Of a DNA stretch of 64,000 bases, positions 1-9,268 are shown piece by piece. The DNA is taken from contig NZ_JAXIVU010000013.1 in the NCBI RefSeq assembly GCF_034259425.1, positions 4,613 to 68,612 of the forward strand. The letters are read 5' to 3'. Origin of the DNA: Denitrificimonas halotolerans. GTDB lineage: Bacteria; Pseudomonadota; Gammaproteobacteria; Pseudomonadales; Pseudomonadaceae. A program made the translations under genes and the position numbers. Below the pieces are notes generated by a model. It was not told the origin of the DNA and did no database searches. It was given only the letters and a program-made list of their open reading frames with translations. Each line of letters opens with the position of its first letter. Within the stretch, counting starts at the first letter, position 1.

Positions 1-966
1 CGTCCATTCTCTTATTCCAAGTCCTGCGATGCCTTTCGACCTCGATTCGGGCAAACTGCCGCAACTCGAACAGGTTTGGGTGGTGTATGCCTCGTCAATT
101 TCCTTAAAAACAATGCCTGCGTGAGCGCATTTATAGTCCAGCATTGTTTTTAATTGACCCCAGCCAGCGTCCAGCACTGACTTGGCCATCGTGGTTTTAA
201 CGAGCTTTAAACTACTGACGTTGCCCACATAGATTTCACCACAGCGGTTGACCAGCTCGCGGCTAAATTTGTGCAATGCGTCTTTTCTACGGTTAGCAAT
301 TTTCGCGTGAATGGTTTTGACTTGGGTTTTATTTCTGGCTCGTTGCGCTATGGCTAATTTTTCCTCAAGGCCACGATAGAAGCGACCCGCTTCCAGTTTT
401 ATGCCATCCGAGCAGGTGGCAGTGTCGGTCAAACCCAGGTCAATACCGATACGGTCTTGGCCTTTGCTTGGTTCGACCTCCATATCAACCACAACATTGA
501 AGTACTAGCGGCCACGGGCATCTTCATTGAAACTGGCCGAGCGGAATTTATATTGGCTCAAACCGTAGCTATCCCAGACCTTAAAATAGTGGCCGCTATG
601 ATAGATCTACCCGTTTTTCCATTGTGCCGCACCCGTATTGACGGGTATCCAGCCCAGTGAGCGGCATACACCGCCTGCTGATTTGTGCCAGTTCAGCCGC
701 ACCTTCTTAAACTGCTTGCGGCGTGTGACATACTCACCTGCAACGCACTGCAAGGTTTGGCTGTGCAGCACAAGCTCTTTACCTGCGCCCTTAGTGTAGG
801 GATGCGTATCAAAAGCAGACAAAAACACACCTCGCTCTTTAATCGAGCGTTGACTTAATTCATTAACAAAGTTCCAGACGAAATTGACGCTGCGAGCCAT
901 GCGGTTTAGCAAGGGCACATGCCTATCTTGTACTCGAACTTTTAATGTTTTGGTGTACTTCATCAT
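1..966 (-). pseudogene. tnpB: tnpB with two amber stops, copy 1 (3' end outside window)
   Basis: This is the RNA-guided nuclease gene of the IS200/IS605 accessory family. Translation from the ATG at 966 matches the intact 354-residue copy at 49342-50406. It is interrupted in frame by TAG at 607-609, where the intact copy has Gln119, and again by TAG at 505-507, where it has Trp153. After that the frame is open to the window edge through the RuvC-I motif (GIDLGLTD) and the first zinc-binding cysteine pair. Both changes are single transitions, so inactivation looks recent. The product would be a 119-residue N-terminal fragment. The second zinc pair and last catalytic Asp lie beyond the edge. 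Confidence 0.85.
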
Positions 967-1086
967 ACTGTATACAATACCAGTTCAACCTATACTGCAA
1001 AGACTTTAGCAAGCTGTTAAGGGGCTGCTTACGCAGCCCTCGCTATCCATCCCCGCACTAAAAGCACAAGGTCTTACGCGATTTTG
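1..1086 (-). mobile_element. tnpB-only IS200/IS605-type element, copy 1 (truncated by window edge)
   Basis: The element lies on the minus strand. Its left end is at 1086: reading the minus strand, CAAAATCGCG starts right after the tetranucleotide TTAT (ataa at 1087-1090 on plus), as in the copies at 15737, 26201, 49209 and 63683. The subterminal region holds the imperfect palindrome GGGCTGCGTAAGCAGCCC near 1022-1041 that is typical of this family. The right end lies outside the window. It was inserted just downstream of the glmU terminator, where it breaks no gene. No transposase gene is present. Confidence 0.85.
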
Positions 1087-1105
1087 ATAATCTTTATCAC
1101 AATAA

Positions 1106-1140
1106 AAAGCTGCTTAATCATCCAAGTATTAAGCAGCTTT
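1106..1140 (-). terminator. Rho-independent terminator of glmU
   Basis: A 13-bp inverted repeat (1106-1118 with 1128-1140) reads on the minus strand as AAAGCTGCTTAAT, loop, ATTAAGCAGCTTT followed by a T tract. It lies 30 bases after the glmU stop codon. The tnpB element was inserted just beyond it. Confidence 0.85.
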
Positions 1141-1169
1141 TTTATTAATGTGCTGTAAATGCTAAATAT

Positions 1170-2528
1170 TTAGCGCTTGGTTGGACGAGGCCAGTTTTCT
1201 AAGTTACGTTGGCGTCCACGCCCCACCGCTAGAGCTTGTGCAGGAACATCTGCGGTAATTGTCGAACCTGCTCCAGTTGTTGAACCATCACCTAAGTTTA
1301 AGGGTGCAACCAAAGAACTGTTCGAGCCAATAAAGACATCTTCACCCATTACAGTTTTAAACTTATTAGCACCATCGTAGTTACAAGTAATAGTACCTGC
1401 ACCAATATTAGTACGCGCTCCAATTTCACTGTCACCTAGATAGCTTAAATGTCCAGCTTTAGCACCTTCACCTAGATGAGTATTTTTCAACTCAACAAAG
1501 TTTCCCACATGAGCATTAGCAGCTAGCACAGTCCCTGGGCGTAAGCGTGCAAAAGGACCACAATCTGCTCCCTCACCAACTTCAGCACCTTCAAGGTGAC
1601 TATTGGCTTTAACCACTGCACCACTGCGTAAAATAGAGTCTTTAATCACACAGTTAGGACCAATAGAGACATTATCTGCGATTTCAACCTTACCCTCTAA
1701 GATCACATTAATATCAATAAAAACATCACGTCCTACTGTCACTTCACCTCGCAGATCAAAACGAGAGGGATCAAGTAAAGTAACACCCTGTGCCATTAGA
1801 GTCTCAGCAGCGCGTTTTTGATAGTGTCGCTCTAATTCAGAAAGTTGCAAACGGTCATTAGCACCTTGTACTTCCATCGTATCGTTGGCAGTCTCAGTTG
1901 CTACCATGAAACCTTCTTCTACTGCCATGGCAATAATATCTGTTAAGTAATATTCACCTTGCGCATTACTATTAGACAAGCGACCTAACCAATCAGCCAT
2001 ACGCTCACGTGGAGCAGCTAATATACCAGTATTACCTTCTCGGACTTTTAGCTGTTCAGGGTTGGCATCTTTGTGCTCAACAATGGCTTGCACTGCGCCT
2101 GTTTCATTACGCATAATGCGGCCATAACCAGCAGGATTATCTAGATGAACCGTTAATAGTGCCATACTGTTAGCACTCAGCTGAGTCAGCAAGCTTTCTA
2201 AAGTACTTGCCTCAATCAGTGGCACATCACCATATAGCACCAAGGTGTTTTCTGCTTTAAGGTTAGGTAGTGCCTGTGCCACAGCATGTCCCGTGCCCAA
2301 CTGTTCGCTTTGCACTACAAAACTGACATCATCGTCAGATAATTGCTCACGCACAGTTTCTGCACCATGACCAATAACCACCTGAATGCTCTGTGGTTTT
2401 AACTTGCGCGCAGTATCTACAACGTGTGCCAGCATGGATTTTCCAGCAATGGGGTGCAATACTTTCGGTAAGGCCGAACGCATTCGCGTACCTTGGCCAG
2501 CAGCGAGAATAACAATATCCAACGACAT
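1170..2528 (-). CDS. glmU: Bifunctional UDP-N-acetylglucosamine pyrophosphorylase / glucosamine-1-phosphate N-acetyltransferase GlmU
   Basis: The enzyme makes UDP-GlcNAc for peptidoglycan and LPS in the cytoplasm. Its C-terminal half acetylates glucosamine-1-phosphate and its N-terminal half couples the product to UTP. The 452 residues match the usual Pseudomonas length. The nucleotidyltransferase signature LAAGQGTRMRSALPKVLH is at about residues 8-25 and GTGHAV follows near residue 78. From about residue 250 there are left-handed beta-helix hexapeptide repeats (VGRDVFIDINVILEG, IGPNCVIKDS, IGAGTITCNYDG). The ATG at 2528 places the signature at the family's usual distance. It follows the ATP synthase operon, as in pseudomonads, but a terminator at 2583-2613 lies between them, so it probably has its own promoter. 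Confidence 0.97.
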   Translation of the reverse strand: MSLDIVILAAGQGTRMRSALPKVLHPIAGKSMLAHVVDTARKLKPQSIQVVIGHGAETVREQLSDDDVSFVVQSEQLGTGHAVAQALPNLKAENTLVLYGDVPLIEASTLESLLTQLSANSMALLTVHLDNPAGYGRIMRNETGAVQAIVEHKDANPEQLKVREGNTGILAAPRERMADWLGRLSNSNAQGEYYLTDIIAMAVEEGFMVATETANDTMEVQGANDRLQLSELERHYQKRAAETLMAQGVTLLDPSRFDLRGEVTVGRDVFIDINVILEGKVEIADNVSIGPNCVIKDSILRSGAVVKANSHLEGAEVGEGADCGPFARLRPGTVLAANAHVGNFVELKNTHLGEGAKAGHLSYLGDSEIGARTNIGAGTITCNYDGANKFKTVMGEDVFIGSNSSLVAPLNLGDGSTTGAGSTITADVPAQALAVGRGRQRNLENWPRPTKR

Positions 2529-2582
2529 GCAATTAATCCTAAGTGAAGTATGTAAGTGCTTAATGTATTAAAAATAAGCAAT

Positions 2583-2613
2583 AAAAAAGGGTAACCTTAG
2601 GCTACCCTTTTTT
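2583..2613 (-). terminator. Rho-independent terminator of the atp operon
   Basis: An inverted repeat AAAAAAGGGTA / TACCCTTTTTT (arms 2583-2593 and 2603-2613) is followed by a T-rich run on the minus strand. It sits 26 bases after the atpC stop and separates the operon from glmU. The symmetric A and T tracts could also stop transcription in the other direction. Confidence 0.85.
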
Positions 2614-2638
2614 ATTGTCGCGATGAAGCATGATTTGC

Positions 2639-3064
2639 TTATCGACGAATATTTTTGCGCAGCTCAGAAATCGTACGTAACTGTGCTGCCGCTTCAGCTA
2701 AGCGGGCTGCAGCAGATGCGTAATCAAAATCAGCACTGCTCTGCTGAATTGCTTGCTCAGCAGCTTTTTTCGCTTCTAGCGCAGCAGCTTCATCAAGATC
2801 CTTAGCACGGATAGCCGTATCTGCTAATACCTTAACTGACTTTGGTTGTACTTCGATAAAGCCACCAGAGATGTAATACACCTCTTCGCTACCACCCTGC
2901 TTAATCACCCGGACAGGGCCCGGCTTGATTGTAGAAATCAAGGGAGTGTGGCCAGGTAAAATACCCAAATCACCCATGTGACCATGAGCAATGACCATTT
3001 CGACCAAACCGGAGAACAACTCTTCTTCTGCACTAACAATGTCACACTGGACTGTTATGGCCAT
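2639..3064 (-). CDS. atpC: ATP synthase F1 subunit epsilon
   Basis: Central-stalk subunit that couples rotation to catalysis and can inhibit ATP hydrolysis. The protein is 141 residues if translation starts at the ATG at 3064 (MAITVQCDIVSAEEELF). An upstream in-frame ATG at 3106 would add 14 residues with no family similarity, so it was not used. The beta-sandwich domain carries GDLGILPGHTPLI at about residues 32-44. The C-terminal helical hairpin is rich in Ala and Glu (AALEAKKAAEQAIQQ). It is the last gene of the atp operon, 77 bases after atpD. Confidence 0.96.
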   Translation of the reverse strand: MAITVQCDIVSAEEELFSGLVEMVIAHGHMGDLGILPGHTPLISTIKPGPVRVIKQGGSEEVYYISGGFIEVQPKSVKVLADTAIRAKDLDEAAALEAKKAAEQAIQQSSADFDYASAAARLAEAAAQLRTISELRKNIRR

Positions 3065-3141
3065 ATAGATCGCCTCAGTTTTTTGGCTGCACGGATGCCA
3101 AAGCATCCGTCGCCATATTGCTCACCAAAAAGGTTTGCAAA

Positions 3142-4518
3142 TTACATTTTGCTCGCTTTTTCAATGGCTTCATCGATGGTACCAACCATGTAGAACGCTT
3201 GTTCTGGCATGTCATCGTAGTCACCATTCAAGATACCTTGGAAACCACGGATGGTTTCTTTCAGCGATACGTATTTACCTGGCGCACCAGTAAAGACTTC
3301 TGCCACGAAGAATGGCTGAGATAGGAAGCGCTGGATTTTACGTGCACGAGATACTAACTGCTTATCTTCTTCAGACAGCTCGTCCATACCTAGAATCGCA
3401 ATAATATCTTTAAGCTCTGTGTAACGTTGCAATACATATTGAACACCACGAGCACAATCATAGTGCTCTTGACCAATCACAGCAGCGTCAAGCTGACGTG
3501 AAGTTGAGTCCAGTGGGTCAATAGCAGGGTAAATACCCAAAGATGCAATGTCACGGGACAAAACAACGGTAGCATCCAAGTGCGCAAACGTAGTTGCTGG
3601 CGATGGGTCAGTTAAGTCATCCGCAGGTACGTAAACGGCTTGAATAGAAGTAATAGAACCTGCTTTAGTCGAGGTAATACGCTCTTGCAGAACACCCATT
3701 TCTTCAGCCAACGTTGGTTGGTAACCTACTGCAGAAGGCATACGACCTAATAATGCAGATACCTCAGTACCAGCCAAGGTGTAACGGTAAATGTTGTCAA
3801 TAAACAACAATACATCACGACCTTCGTCACGGAATTTTTCCGCCATGGTCAAACCAGTCAAAGCAACACGTAAACGGTTACCTGGTGGTTCGTTCATCTG
3901 ACCATAAACCAGTGCTACTTTATCGAGTACGTTAGAGTCCTTCATCTCGTGATAGAAGTCGTTACCTTCACGAGTACGCTCACCCACACCCGCGAATACT
4001 GAGTAACCGCTGTGCTCGATCGCAATGTTACGGATCAGCTCCATCATGTTTACGGTTTTACCAACACCGGCACCACCGAACAAACCGACTTTACCACCTT
4101 TAGAGAATGGGCAAATCAGGTCAATAACCTTAATACCTGTCTCTAAAATTTCATTGCCGCCTGCTTGCTCAGCGTAAGAAGGTGCAGCGCGGTGAATACC
4201 CCAACGCTCTTCTTCGCCAATTGGACCCGCTTCATCAATTGGGTTACCCAGTACGTCCATAATACGACCAAGAGTTTTAACACCCACTGGTACAGTAATA
4301 GGTCCGTTTGTATTAACCACTTCTAAACCACGTTTTAGACCTTCGGTCGAACCCATGGCAATAGTACGTACTACACCGTCACCCAACTGCTGTTGAACTT
4401 CGAGTGTAGTTTCAACGCCCTGTACTTTCAGTGCGTCATAAATGTTCGGTACCTGTTCGCGTGGAAATTCCACGTCGATAACGGCGCCGATGATTTGAAC
4501 GATACGTCCGCTACTCAT
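3142..4518 (-). CDS. atpD: ATP synthase F1 subunit beta
   Basis: Catalytic subunit of the F1 sector on the cytoplasmic face of the inner membrane. The 458 residues match the family. The Walker A motif GGAGVGKT is at residues 148-155, GERTREGND follows at about 188, the Walker B region LLFIDNIYRYT at about 241, and the conserved stretch LLGRMPSAVGYQPTL after it. The gene is 30 bases downstream of atpG in the operon atpIBEFHAGDC. All key motifs appear intact. Confidence 0.98.
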   Translation of the reverse strand: MSSGRIVQIIGAVIDVEFPREQVPNIYDALKVQGVETTLEVQQQLGDGVVRTIAMGSTEGLKRGLEVVNTNGPITVPVGVKTLGRIMDVLGNPIDEAGPIGEEERWGIHRAAPSYAEQAGGNEILETGIKVIDLICPFSKGGKVGLFGGAGVGKTVNMMELIRNIAIEHSGYSVFAGVGERTREGNDFYHEMKDSNVLDKVALVYGQMNEPPGNRLRVALTGLTMAEKFRDEGRDVLLFIDNIYRYTLAGTEVSALLGRMPSAVGYQPTLAEEMGVLQERITSTKAGSITSIQAVYVPADDLTDPSPATTFAHLDATVVLSRDIASLGIYPAIDPLDSTSRQLDAAVIGQEHYDCARGVQYVLQRYTELKDIIAILGMDELSEEDKQLVSRARKIQRFLSQPFFVAEVFTGAPGKYVSLKETIRGFQGILNGDYDDMPEQAFYMVGTIDEAIEKASKM

Positions 4519-4548
4519 ATCTGGTTCCTCTGAATATTTGAACCGTTC

Positions 4549-5418
4549 TTAAACCGCGGCAGCGCCGCCGACGATTTCTGAAATTTCTTGAGTGATTGCT
4601 GCTTGACGAGCTTTGTTGTAAACCAGTTGAAGGTTATCAATAAGATCGCCAGCGTTATCTGTTGCATTCTTCATCGCAATCATTCGAGCTGCTTGTTCGC
4701 ATGCTGTGTTCTCAACAACCGCTTGGTACACCTGAGATTCGATATAACGAACAATCAGTGAGTCCAGCAACTGCTGGGCACCGGGCTCATAAATATAATC
4801 CCAAGAACCAATACGATCACCATCCAGCCCCTCGCCTTCAACCGCTAGTGGCACTAACTGCTCAACTGTTGGTTTTTGCGTCATAGTATTTACAAACTTA
4901 TTCGATACTATGTACAAACGATCGAGACGGCCTTCAGAGAAGGCATCCAGCATAATTTTGATACTGCCAATCAGGTCATTAATCCCTGGCTCCTCACCTA
5001 AATCGGTGATTGCAGCAGTGATACTGAGCCCTTGGCCTTTGAAGAAACTTACGCCTTTCTTGCCGATCACGCAGAATTCTGCTTGAACGCCCTCTTGTTG
5101 TAAGTCCTTCATGTTATTAAACAGGGCCTTGAACAGGTTAAAGTTCAGACCACCGCACAGACCACGATCCGATGTAACAACGATGTAACCTACACGTTTA
5201 ACCGGACGTTCGACCATGAATTCATGCTTGTACTCAGCATTGGCTTCAGCTAAATGGCCAATGACCTGACGAATACGCTCTGCATAAGGACGACCTGTAA
5301 CCATGCGCTGTTGTGCTTTGCGCATTTTACTGACCGCCACTTTCTCCATGGCACTGGTGATCTTTTGCGTACTTGTGATGCTCGCAATTTTACTGCGAAT
5401 CTCTTTTGCGCCTGCCAT
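4549..5418 (-). CDS. atpG: ATP synthase F1 subunit gamma
   Basis: Rotor shaft of F1, a long coiled coil that turns inside the alpha/beta hexamer. The protein has 289 residues. The N-terminal helix MAGAKEIRSKIASITSTQKI and the C-terminal helix ending RQAAITQEISEIVGGA are the two coiled-coil arms. The conserved SDRGLCGGLN block is at about residue 84. The C-terminal contact region MIAMKNATDNA is also present. It lies 51 bases after atpA and 30 before atpD. Confidence 0.97.
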   Translation of the reverse strand: MAGAKEIRSKIASITSTQKITSAMEKVAVSKMRKAQQRMVTGRPYAERIRQVIGHLAEANAEYKHEFMVERPVKRVGYIVVTSDRGLCGGLNFNLFKALFNNMKDLQQEGVQAEFCVIGKKGVSFFKGQGLSITAAITDLGEEPGINDLIGSIKIMLDAFSEGRLDRLYIVSNKFVNTMTQKPTVEQLVPLAVEGEGLDGDRIGSWDYIYEPGAQQLLDSLIVRYIESQVYQAVVENTACEQAARMIAMKNATDNAGDLIDNLQLVYNKARQAAITQEISEIVGGAAAV

Positions 5419-5469
5419 TTGTCACCCTTCAGGTTAAGCAAGCGGGAGTTTTAATACTCCCGCTGCGGC

Positions 5470-7014
5470 TTACCAGCTCTGAGTGGCCTTAAACTTCTCG
5501 ATACCTTCTTTAATAGAAGCGTCGATATCGTTATTAAAGTCACCCTTCTCATTGATTTTCGCCATTAAGTCAGCGTAGTCACGTTTGAAGAAGGCTAACA
5601 AGGCTGCCTCGAAAGCACCCACTTTATTAACTTCTACATCAGCTAAGTAGCCACGTTCAGCAGCATACAGTGACACAGACATATCAGCGATTGACATTGG
5701 TGCATACTGTTTCTGCTTCATCAACTCGGTAACACGCTCACCGTGCTCAAGCTGCTTACGTGTTGCTTCGTCTAAATCAGAAGCAAACTGAGCAAAAGCC
5801 GCTAATTCGCGGTATTGAGCCAAAGCGGTACGAATACCACCAGACAGCTTCTTAATGATCTTAGTCTGAGCAGCACCACCAACACGCGATACCGAAATAC
5901 CTGCGTTAACTGCTGGACGGATACCTGAGTTAAACATAGCTGACTCTAGGAAAATCTGACCATCAGTAATAGAAATTACGTTGGTTGGTACGAATGCTGA
6001 AACGTCACCTGCTTGGGTTTCAATGATAGGCAGAGCAGTTAAAGAACCGGTTTTACCTTTCACTTCACCTTTAGTGAACTCTTCAACGTACTCTTCAGAT
6101 ACACGTGATGCACGCTCCAACAAACGACTGTGGAGGTAGAACACGTCACCTGGGTACGCTTCACGTCCTGGTGGACGACGTAGCAAGAGAGAAATTTGAC
6201 GATATGCTACAGCTTGTTTAGATAGGTCATCGTAAACGATTAACGCATCTTCACCACGGTCACGGAAGTACTCACCCATGGTGCAACCAGCATAAGGTGC
6301 TAGATATTGCAGTGCAGCAGATTCAGATGCACTTGCTGCAACAATAATAGTGTTGCTCAGCGCACCGTGTTCTTCAAGCTTACGTACAACGTTAGCAATG
6401 GTCGATTGCTTCTGACCAATTGCAACGTAAACACACTTAATACCGCTGTCTTTTTGGTTAATAATGGCGTCAACAGCTAGAGCTGTTTTACCAATCTGAC
6501 GGTCACCAATGATCAACTCACGCTGACCACGACCAACCGGAATCATCGCATCGACAGATTTATAACCTGTTTGCACAGGCTCGTCGACCGACTTACGCCA
6601 AATTACACCCGGTGCAACTTTTTCAACTGCATCAGTTAGTTTGGTTTCGACTGGGCCTTTACCATCAATCGGATTACCCAGTGCATCCACAACACGACCT
6701 AAAAGTTCTGGACCAACCGGAACTTCTAAAATACGTCCTGTGCACTTGGCGCTCATGCCTTCGGTTAGACCGAAAGCGCTACCCAGAATTACAGCACCTA
6801 CGGAGTCGCGCTCCAAGTTCAGTGCCATACCAAAAATACCACCTGGGAATTCAATCATTTCACCGTACATTACATCGGCTAAGCCGTGGATACGTACGAT
6901 ACCGTCAGACAAGCTGACGATTGTGCCTTCATTACGGGCTTGCGCAGATACATCAAGCTGAGCTATACGCTGCTTAATGATCTCGCTAATCTCGGAAGGA
7001 TTCAGTTGCTGCAT
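5470..7014 (-). CDS. atpA: ATP synthase F1 subunit alpha
   Basis: Regulatory nucleotide-binding subunit of F1. The 514 residues are the standard length. The P-loop GDRQIGKT is at residues 170-177, followed by the conserved YVAIGQKQSTIANV, and further on the arginine-finger region PAVNAGISVSRVGGAAQ. It starts at the ATG at 7014, which is 15 bases after the atpH stop, typical of this operon. Confidence 0.98.
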   Translation of the reverse strand: MQQLNPSEISEIIKQRIAQLDVSAQARNEGTIVSLSDGIVRIHGLADVMYGEMIEFPGGIFGMALNLERDSVGAVILGSAFGLTEGMSAKCTGRILEVPVGPELLGRVVDALGNPIDGKGPVETKLTDAVEKVAPGVIWRKSVDEPVQTGYKSVDAMIPVGRGQRELIIGDRQIGKTALAVDAIINQKDSGIKCVYVAIGQKQSTIANVVRKLEEHGALSNTIIVAASASESAALQYLAPYAGCTMGEYFRDRGEDALIVYDDLSKQAVAYRQISLLLRRPPGREAYPGDVFYLHSRLLERASRVSEEYVEEFTKGEVKGKTGSLTALPIIETQAGDVSAFVPTNVISITDGQIFLESAMFNSGIRPAVNAGISVSRVGGAAQTKIIKKLSGGIRTALAQYRELAAFAQFASDLDEATRKQLEHGERVTELMKQKQYAPMSIADMSVSLYAAERGYLADVEVNKVGAFEAALLAFFKRDYADLMAKINEKGDFNNDIDASIKEGIEKFKATQSW

Positions 7015-7029
7015 GCCATGCCCCTCAAA

Positions 7030-7566
7030 TCAGGATTTCAACGCTTCGGCTAACTTATTCAGTTTGCCGCGGACCGAGCCGTCAATAACTAAGTCACCAG
7101 CACGAATGTGCAAACCGCCAATTAAAGCGGGATTTACAGTCGCTTTGGGTTGAACGGTACGATCAAGCCGCTTAGATAAGGCGGCAGCCAGTGTTTGGAG
7201 TTGTTCTGCGCTAAGCTCAAAAGCCGACTGCACTTCAACTTCCAAGGTACGATTTGCCTGAGCCTTAACAGCTTCAAACATTTCGCTCACCGTTGGAAGT
7301 AAAGTCAAACGGTCATTTTCACTCAGAATACTGAGGAAATTACCGAAAGAGTCATCGATATCGCCATCACACAGTTGCTTTAGAAACGCGACCTTGTCAT
7401 CTTGAGTCAGCTCTGGTTTACCCAGCTGCTTAAGAACGACCGGCTCAGTTACCGCCGCTGCAGTGAGTGCCAACATCGCAGACCAAGCGTCAACTTGACC
7501 TGCTGCTGAAGCATGCTCATAAGCTGCTTTTGCGTAAGGTCGAGCAAGCGTATTGATATTCAGCAT
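7030..7566 (-). CDS. atpH: ATP synthase F1 subunit delta
   Basis: Peripheral-stalk connector between F1 and subunit b. The protein has 178 residues with the family N-terminus (LARPYAKAAYEHA) and the characteristic C-terminal block NPALIGGLHIRAGDLVIDGSVRGKLNKL. It lies between atpF (12 bases upstream) and atpA (15 bases downstream), the standard order. Confidence 0.97.
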   Translation of the reverse strand: MLNINTLARPYAKAAYEHASAAGQVDAWSAMLALTAAAVTEPVVLKQLGKPELTQDDKVAFLKQLCDGDIDDSFGNFLSILSENDRLTLLPTVSEMFEAVKAQANRTLEVEVQSAFELSAEQLQTLAAALSKRLDRTVQPKATVNPALIGGLHIRAGDLVIDGSVRGKLNKLAEALKS

Positions 7567-7578
7567 CGCTTGCCTCGC

Positions 7579-8049
7579 TTAAAGTTGTGCGGCCAATTGT
7601 TCGACCATTTTATTGTGAGCACTTGCATCCACCGATGAATCGAGGATTTTCTCTGCACCCGCAATCGCCAATACTGAAACTTGCGCACGGAGATCTTCTT
7701 TAACGCGATTTACCTCAAGATCAATCTCTGATTTAGCACTTGCAATCAAACGGTCGCCTTCTTCGCGCGCTTGTTGCTTAGCTTCTTCAACAATTTCACT
7801 CGCTGTTTTATTCGCCTTTTCAAGCATCTCTGCAGCAGTTTTTTTAGTATCACGCAACAGTTCTGTCGCTTTTTCTTGAGCTAGCTTTAGATCGCGCTCG
7901 GCGCGTCCAGCTGCATCTAAACCTTCAGCAATTTTCTTCTGGCGTGCATCCATTGCATTCGTAATTGGTGGCCATACGAACTTCATGCAGAACCAGACAA
8001 AAATAGCGAAGGCAATCAATTGACCAACAAGTGTCAAGTTAATATTCAC
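7579..8049 (-). CDS. atpF: ATP synthase Fo subunit b
   Basis: Peripheral-stalk subunit. The 156-residue protein has one N-terminal membrane segment (about residues 5-27, including LIAFAIFVWFCMKFVWPPI). A long charged, Ala-rich helix follows, suited to the dimeric coiled coil that reaches F1. The gene lies between atpE and atpH. The start at 8049 (MNINLTLVGQ) matches the family. Confidence 0.97.
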   Translation of the reverse strand: MNINLTLVGQLIAFAIFVWFCMKFVWPPITNAMDARQKKIAEGLDAAGRAERDLKLAQEKATELLRDTKKTAAEMLEKANKTASEIVEEAKQQAREEGDRLIASAKSEIDLEVNRVKEDLRAQVSVLAIAGAEKILDSSVDASAHNKMVEQLAAQL

Positions 8050-8133
8050 TGATCTACCTCATGCTATTTCGTTGTGTATCTGAAAGATAACTTCGCGCAG
8101 CAAATAAATTTACTGCGCGATGAAATCGCTAGA

Positions 8134-8373
8134 TCAGCCTGCCATACCTGGAGCAACAACGAAGATCAGGTACATAGCGATACCAACACCGATCATTGGT
8201 ACGGCGTCAAGTAAACCAGCCATGATGAAGGTTTTAGTTTGTAATTGCGGTGCCAACTCAGGCTGACGCGCTGTTGATTCGAGCAGTTTGCCACCTAACA
8301 GTGCAAAGCCGATACCAGTAGCTAATGCGCCCATACCAATGATGATGGCGGCAGCGATAATTACGATTTCCAT
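8134..8373 (-). CDS. atpE: ATP synthase Fo subunit c
   Basis: Proton-carrying ring subunit of 79 residues made of two membrane helices. The Gly-rich first helix includes GMGALATGIGFALLGG. The polar loop ARQPE lies at about residues 35-39. The ion-binding acidic residue is Asp56 in the second helix (MAGLLDAVPMIGVG), as in proton-driven synthases. No sodium-type signature was noticed. Spacers of 84 and 67 bases to atpF and atpB are longer than elsewhere in the operon, which is usual around this highly expressed gene. Confidence 0.97.
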   Translation of the reverse strand: MEIVIIAAAIIIGMGALATGIGFALLGGKLLESTARQPELAPQLQTKTFIMAGLLDAVPMIGVGIAMYLIFVVAPGMAG

Positions 8374-8440
8374 AGTTACTCCTAGAGTTTTAAGTTTTAA
8401 GGTTTACAGTTAAAGTTTTGGATTAACGCTCGCTTTCGCG

Positions 8441-9253
8441 TCAATGGCTCTCGTGGGCTGCGCTCAGGTAAACGATTGACAGCACCATGAAGATAAAGGC
8501 CTGTAACGGGATCACCAGAATATGGAAGATTGCCCATGGCCCATAAAGCGCCCACTGAACGTAAAACGGCAGTAGCGCAATCAGGATAAACACCACTTCA
8601 CCAGCATACATGTTACCAAACAGACGTAATGCTAAGCTTAGTGGTTTGGTCAACAAACCTAGTAACTCAAGGAATAAGTTAAAAGGAATCAACGACCAGT
8701 GTTTAAAAGGGGTAAATGACAGCTCTTTAGCAAATCCACCCACGCCTTTAATCTTAATGCTATAGAAAACAATTAAGAAAAAGACACCGATAGAGATACC
8801 GAACGTAGCGTTTGGATCAGCTGTAGGTACATATTTAAAGTTAGGAATACCTGCAGCAGCTGCTAAGCCTGGAATCACATCAATTGGGATCCATTTTAAG
8901 CTGTTCATTAGCAAAATCCACATGAAAATGGTCAATGCTAAAGGTGCAATCAGGGAGCTGCGACCGTAAAAAGTATCGCGAACCATGTTTTGTACAAACT
9001 CAACCACCACTTCGACAAAGCCTTGTAGTCCTGTTGGTACTCCTTCATTTGCCTTTACAGCAACACGACGGAATAAAAACAAGAATAAAAAACCCATCAG
9101 CAATGACATCGCCATGGTATCCACGTGAATTGCCCAGAAACCCATTGCTTGGGCTTGCTCAGCAGTTTCAGCAAATTGCCATGTACCGTCTAGTTTACCG
9201 AAGGTAAGATTTTGTAGGTGGTGCTGAATATATTCAGCAGAACTTTGTGCCAT
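8441..9253 (-). CDS. atpB: ATP synthase Fo subunit a
   Basis: Stator channel subunit that delivers protons to the c-ring. It has 270 residues with five to six membrane helices. The conserved helix LSLALRLFGNMYAGEVVF (about residues 205-222) carries the essential arginine that faces Asp56 of subunit c. The start at 9253 gives the pseudomonad-like N-terminus MAQSSAEYIQHHLQNLTFG. It follows atpI by 15 bases. Confidence 0.97.
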   Translation of the reverse strand: MAQSSAEYIQHHLQNLTFGKLDGTWQFAETAEQAQAMGFWAIHVDTMAMSLLMGFLFLFLFRRVAVKANEGVPTGLQGFVEVVVEFVQNMVRDTFYGRSSLIAPLALTIFMWILLMNSLKWIPIDVIPGLAAAAGIPNFKYVPTADPNATFGISIGVFFLIVFYSIKIKGVGGFAKELSFTPFKHWSLIPFNLFLELLGLLTKPLSLALRLFGNMYAGEVVFILIALLPFYVQWALYGPWAIFHILVIPLQAFIFMVLSIVYLSAAHESH

Positions 9254-9268
9254 AAATGCCTCAACCGC

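Noticed and set aside
457..660. Open frames on the strand opposite tnpB copies (also near 16071-16331 and 49645-49848).
   Set aside because: They are antisense shadows that recur in each copy because the sequence is the same. No start signals or codon evidence support them.
3065..3106. Upstream start for atpC giving 155 residues.
   Set aside because: The extra 14 residues overlap the atpD-atpC spacer and are absent from the family; the start at 3064 gives the conserved N-terminus.
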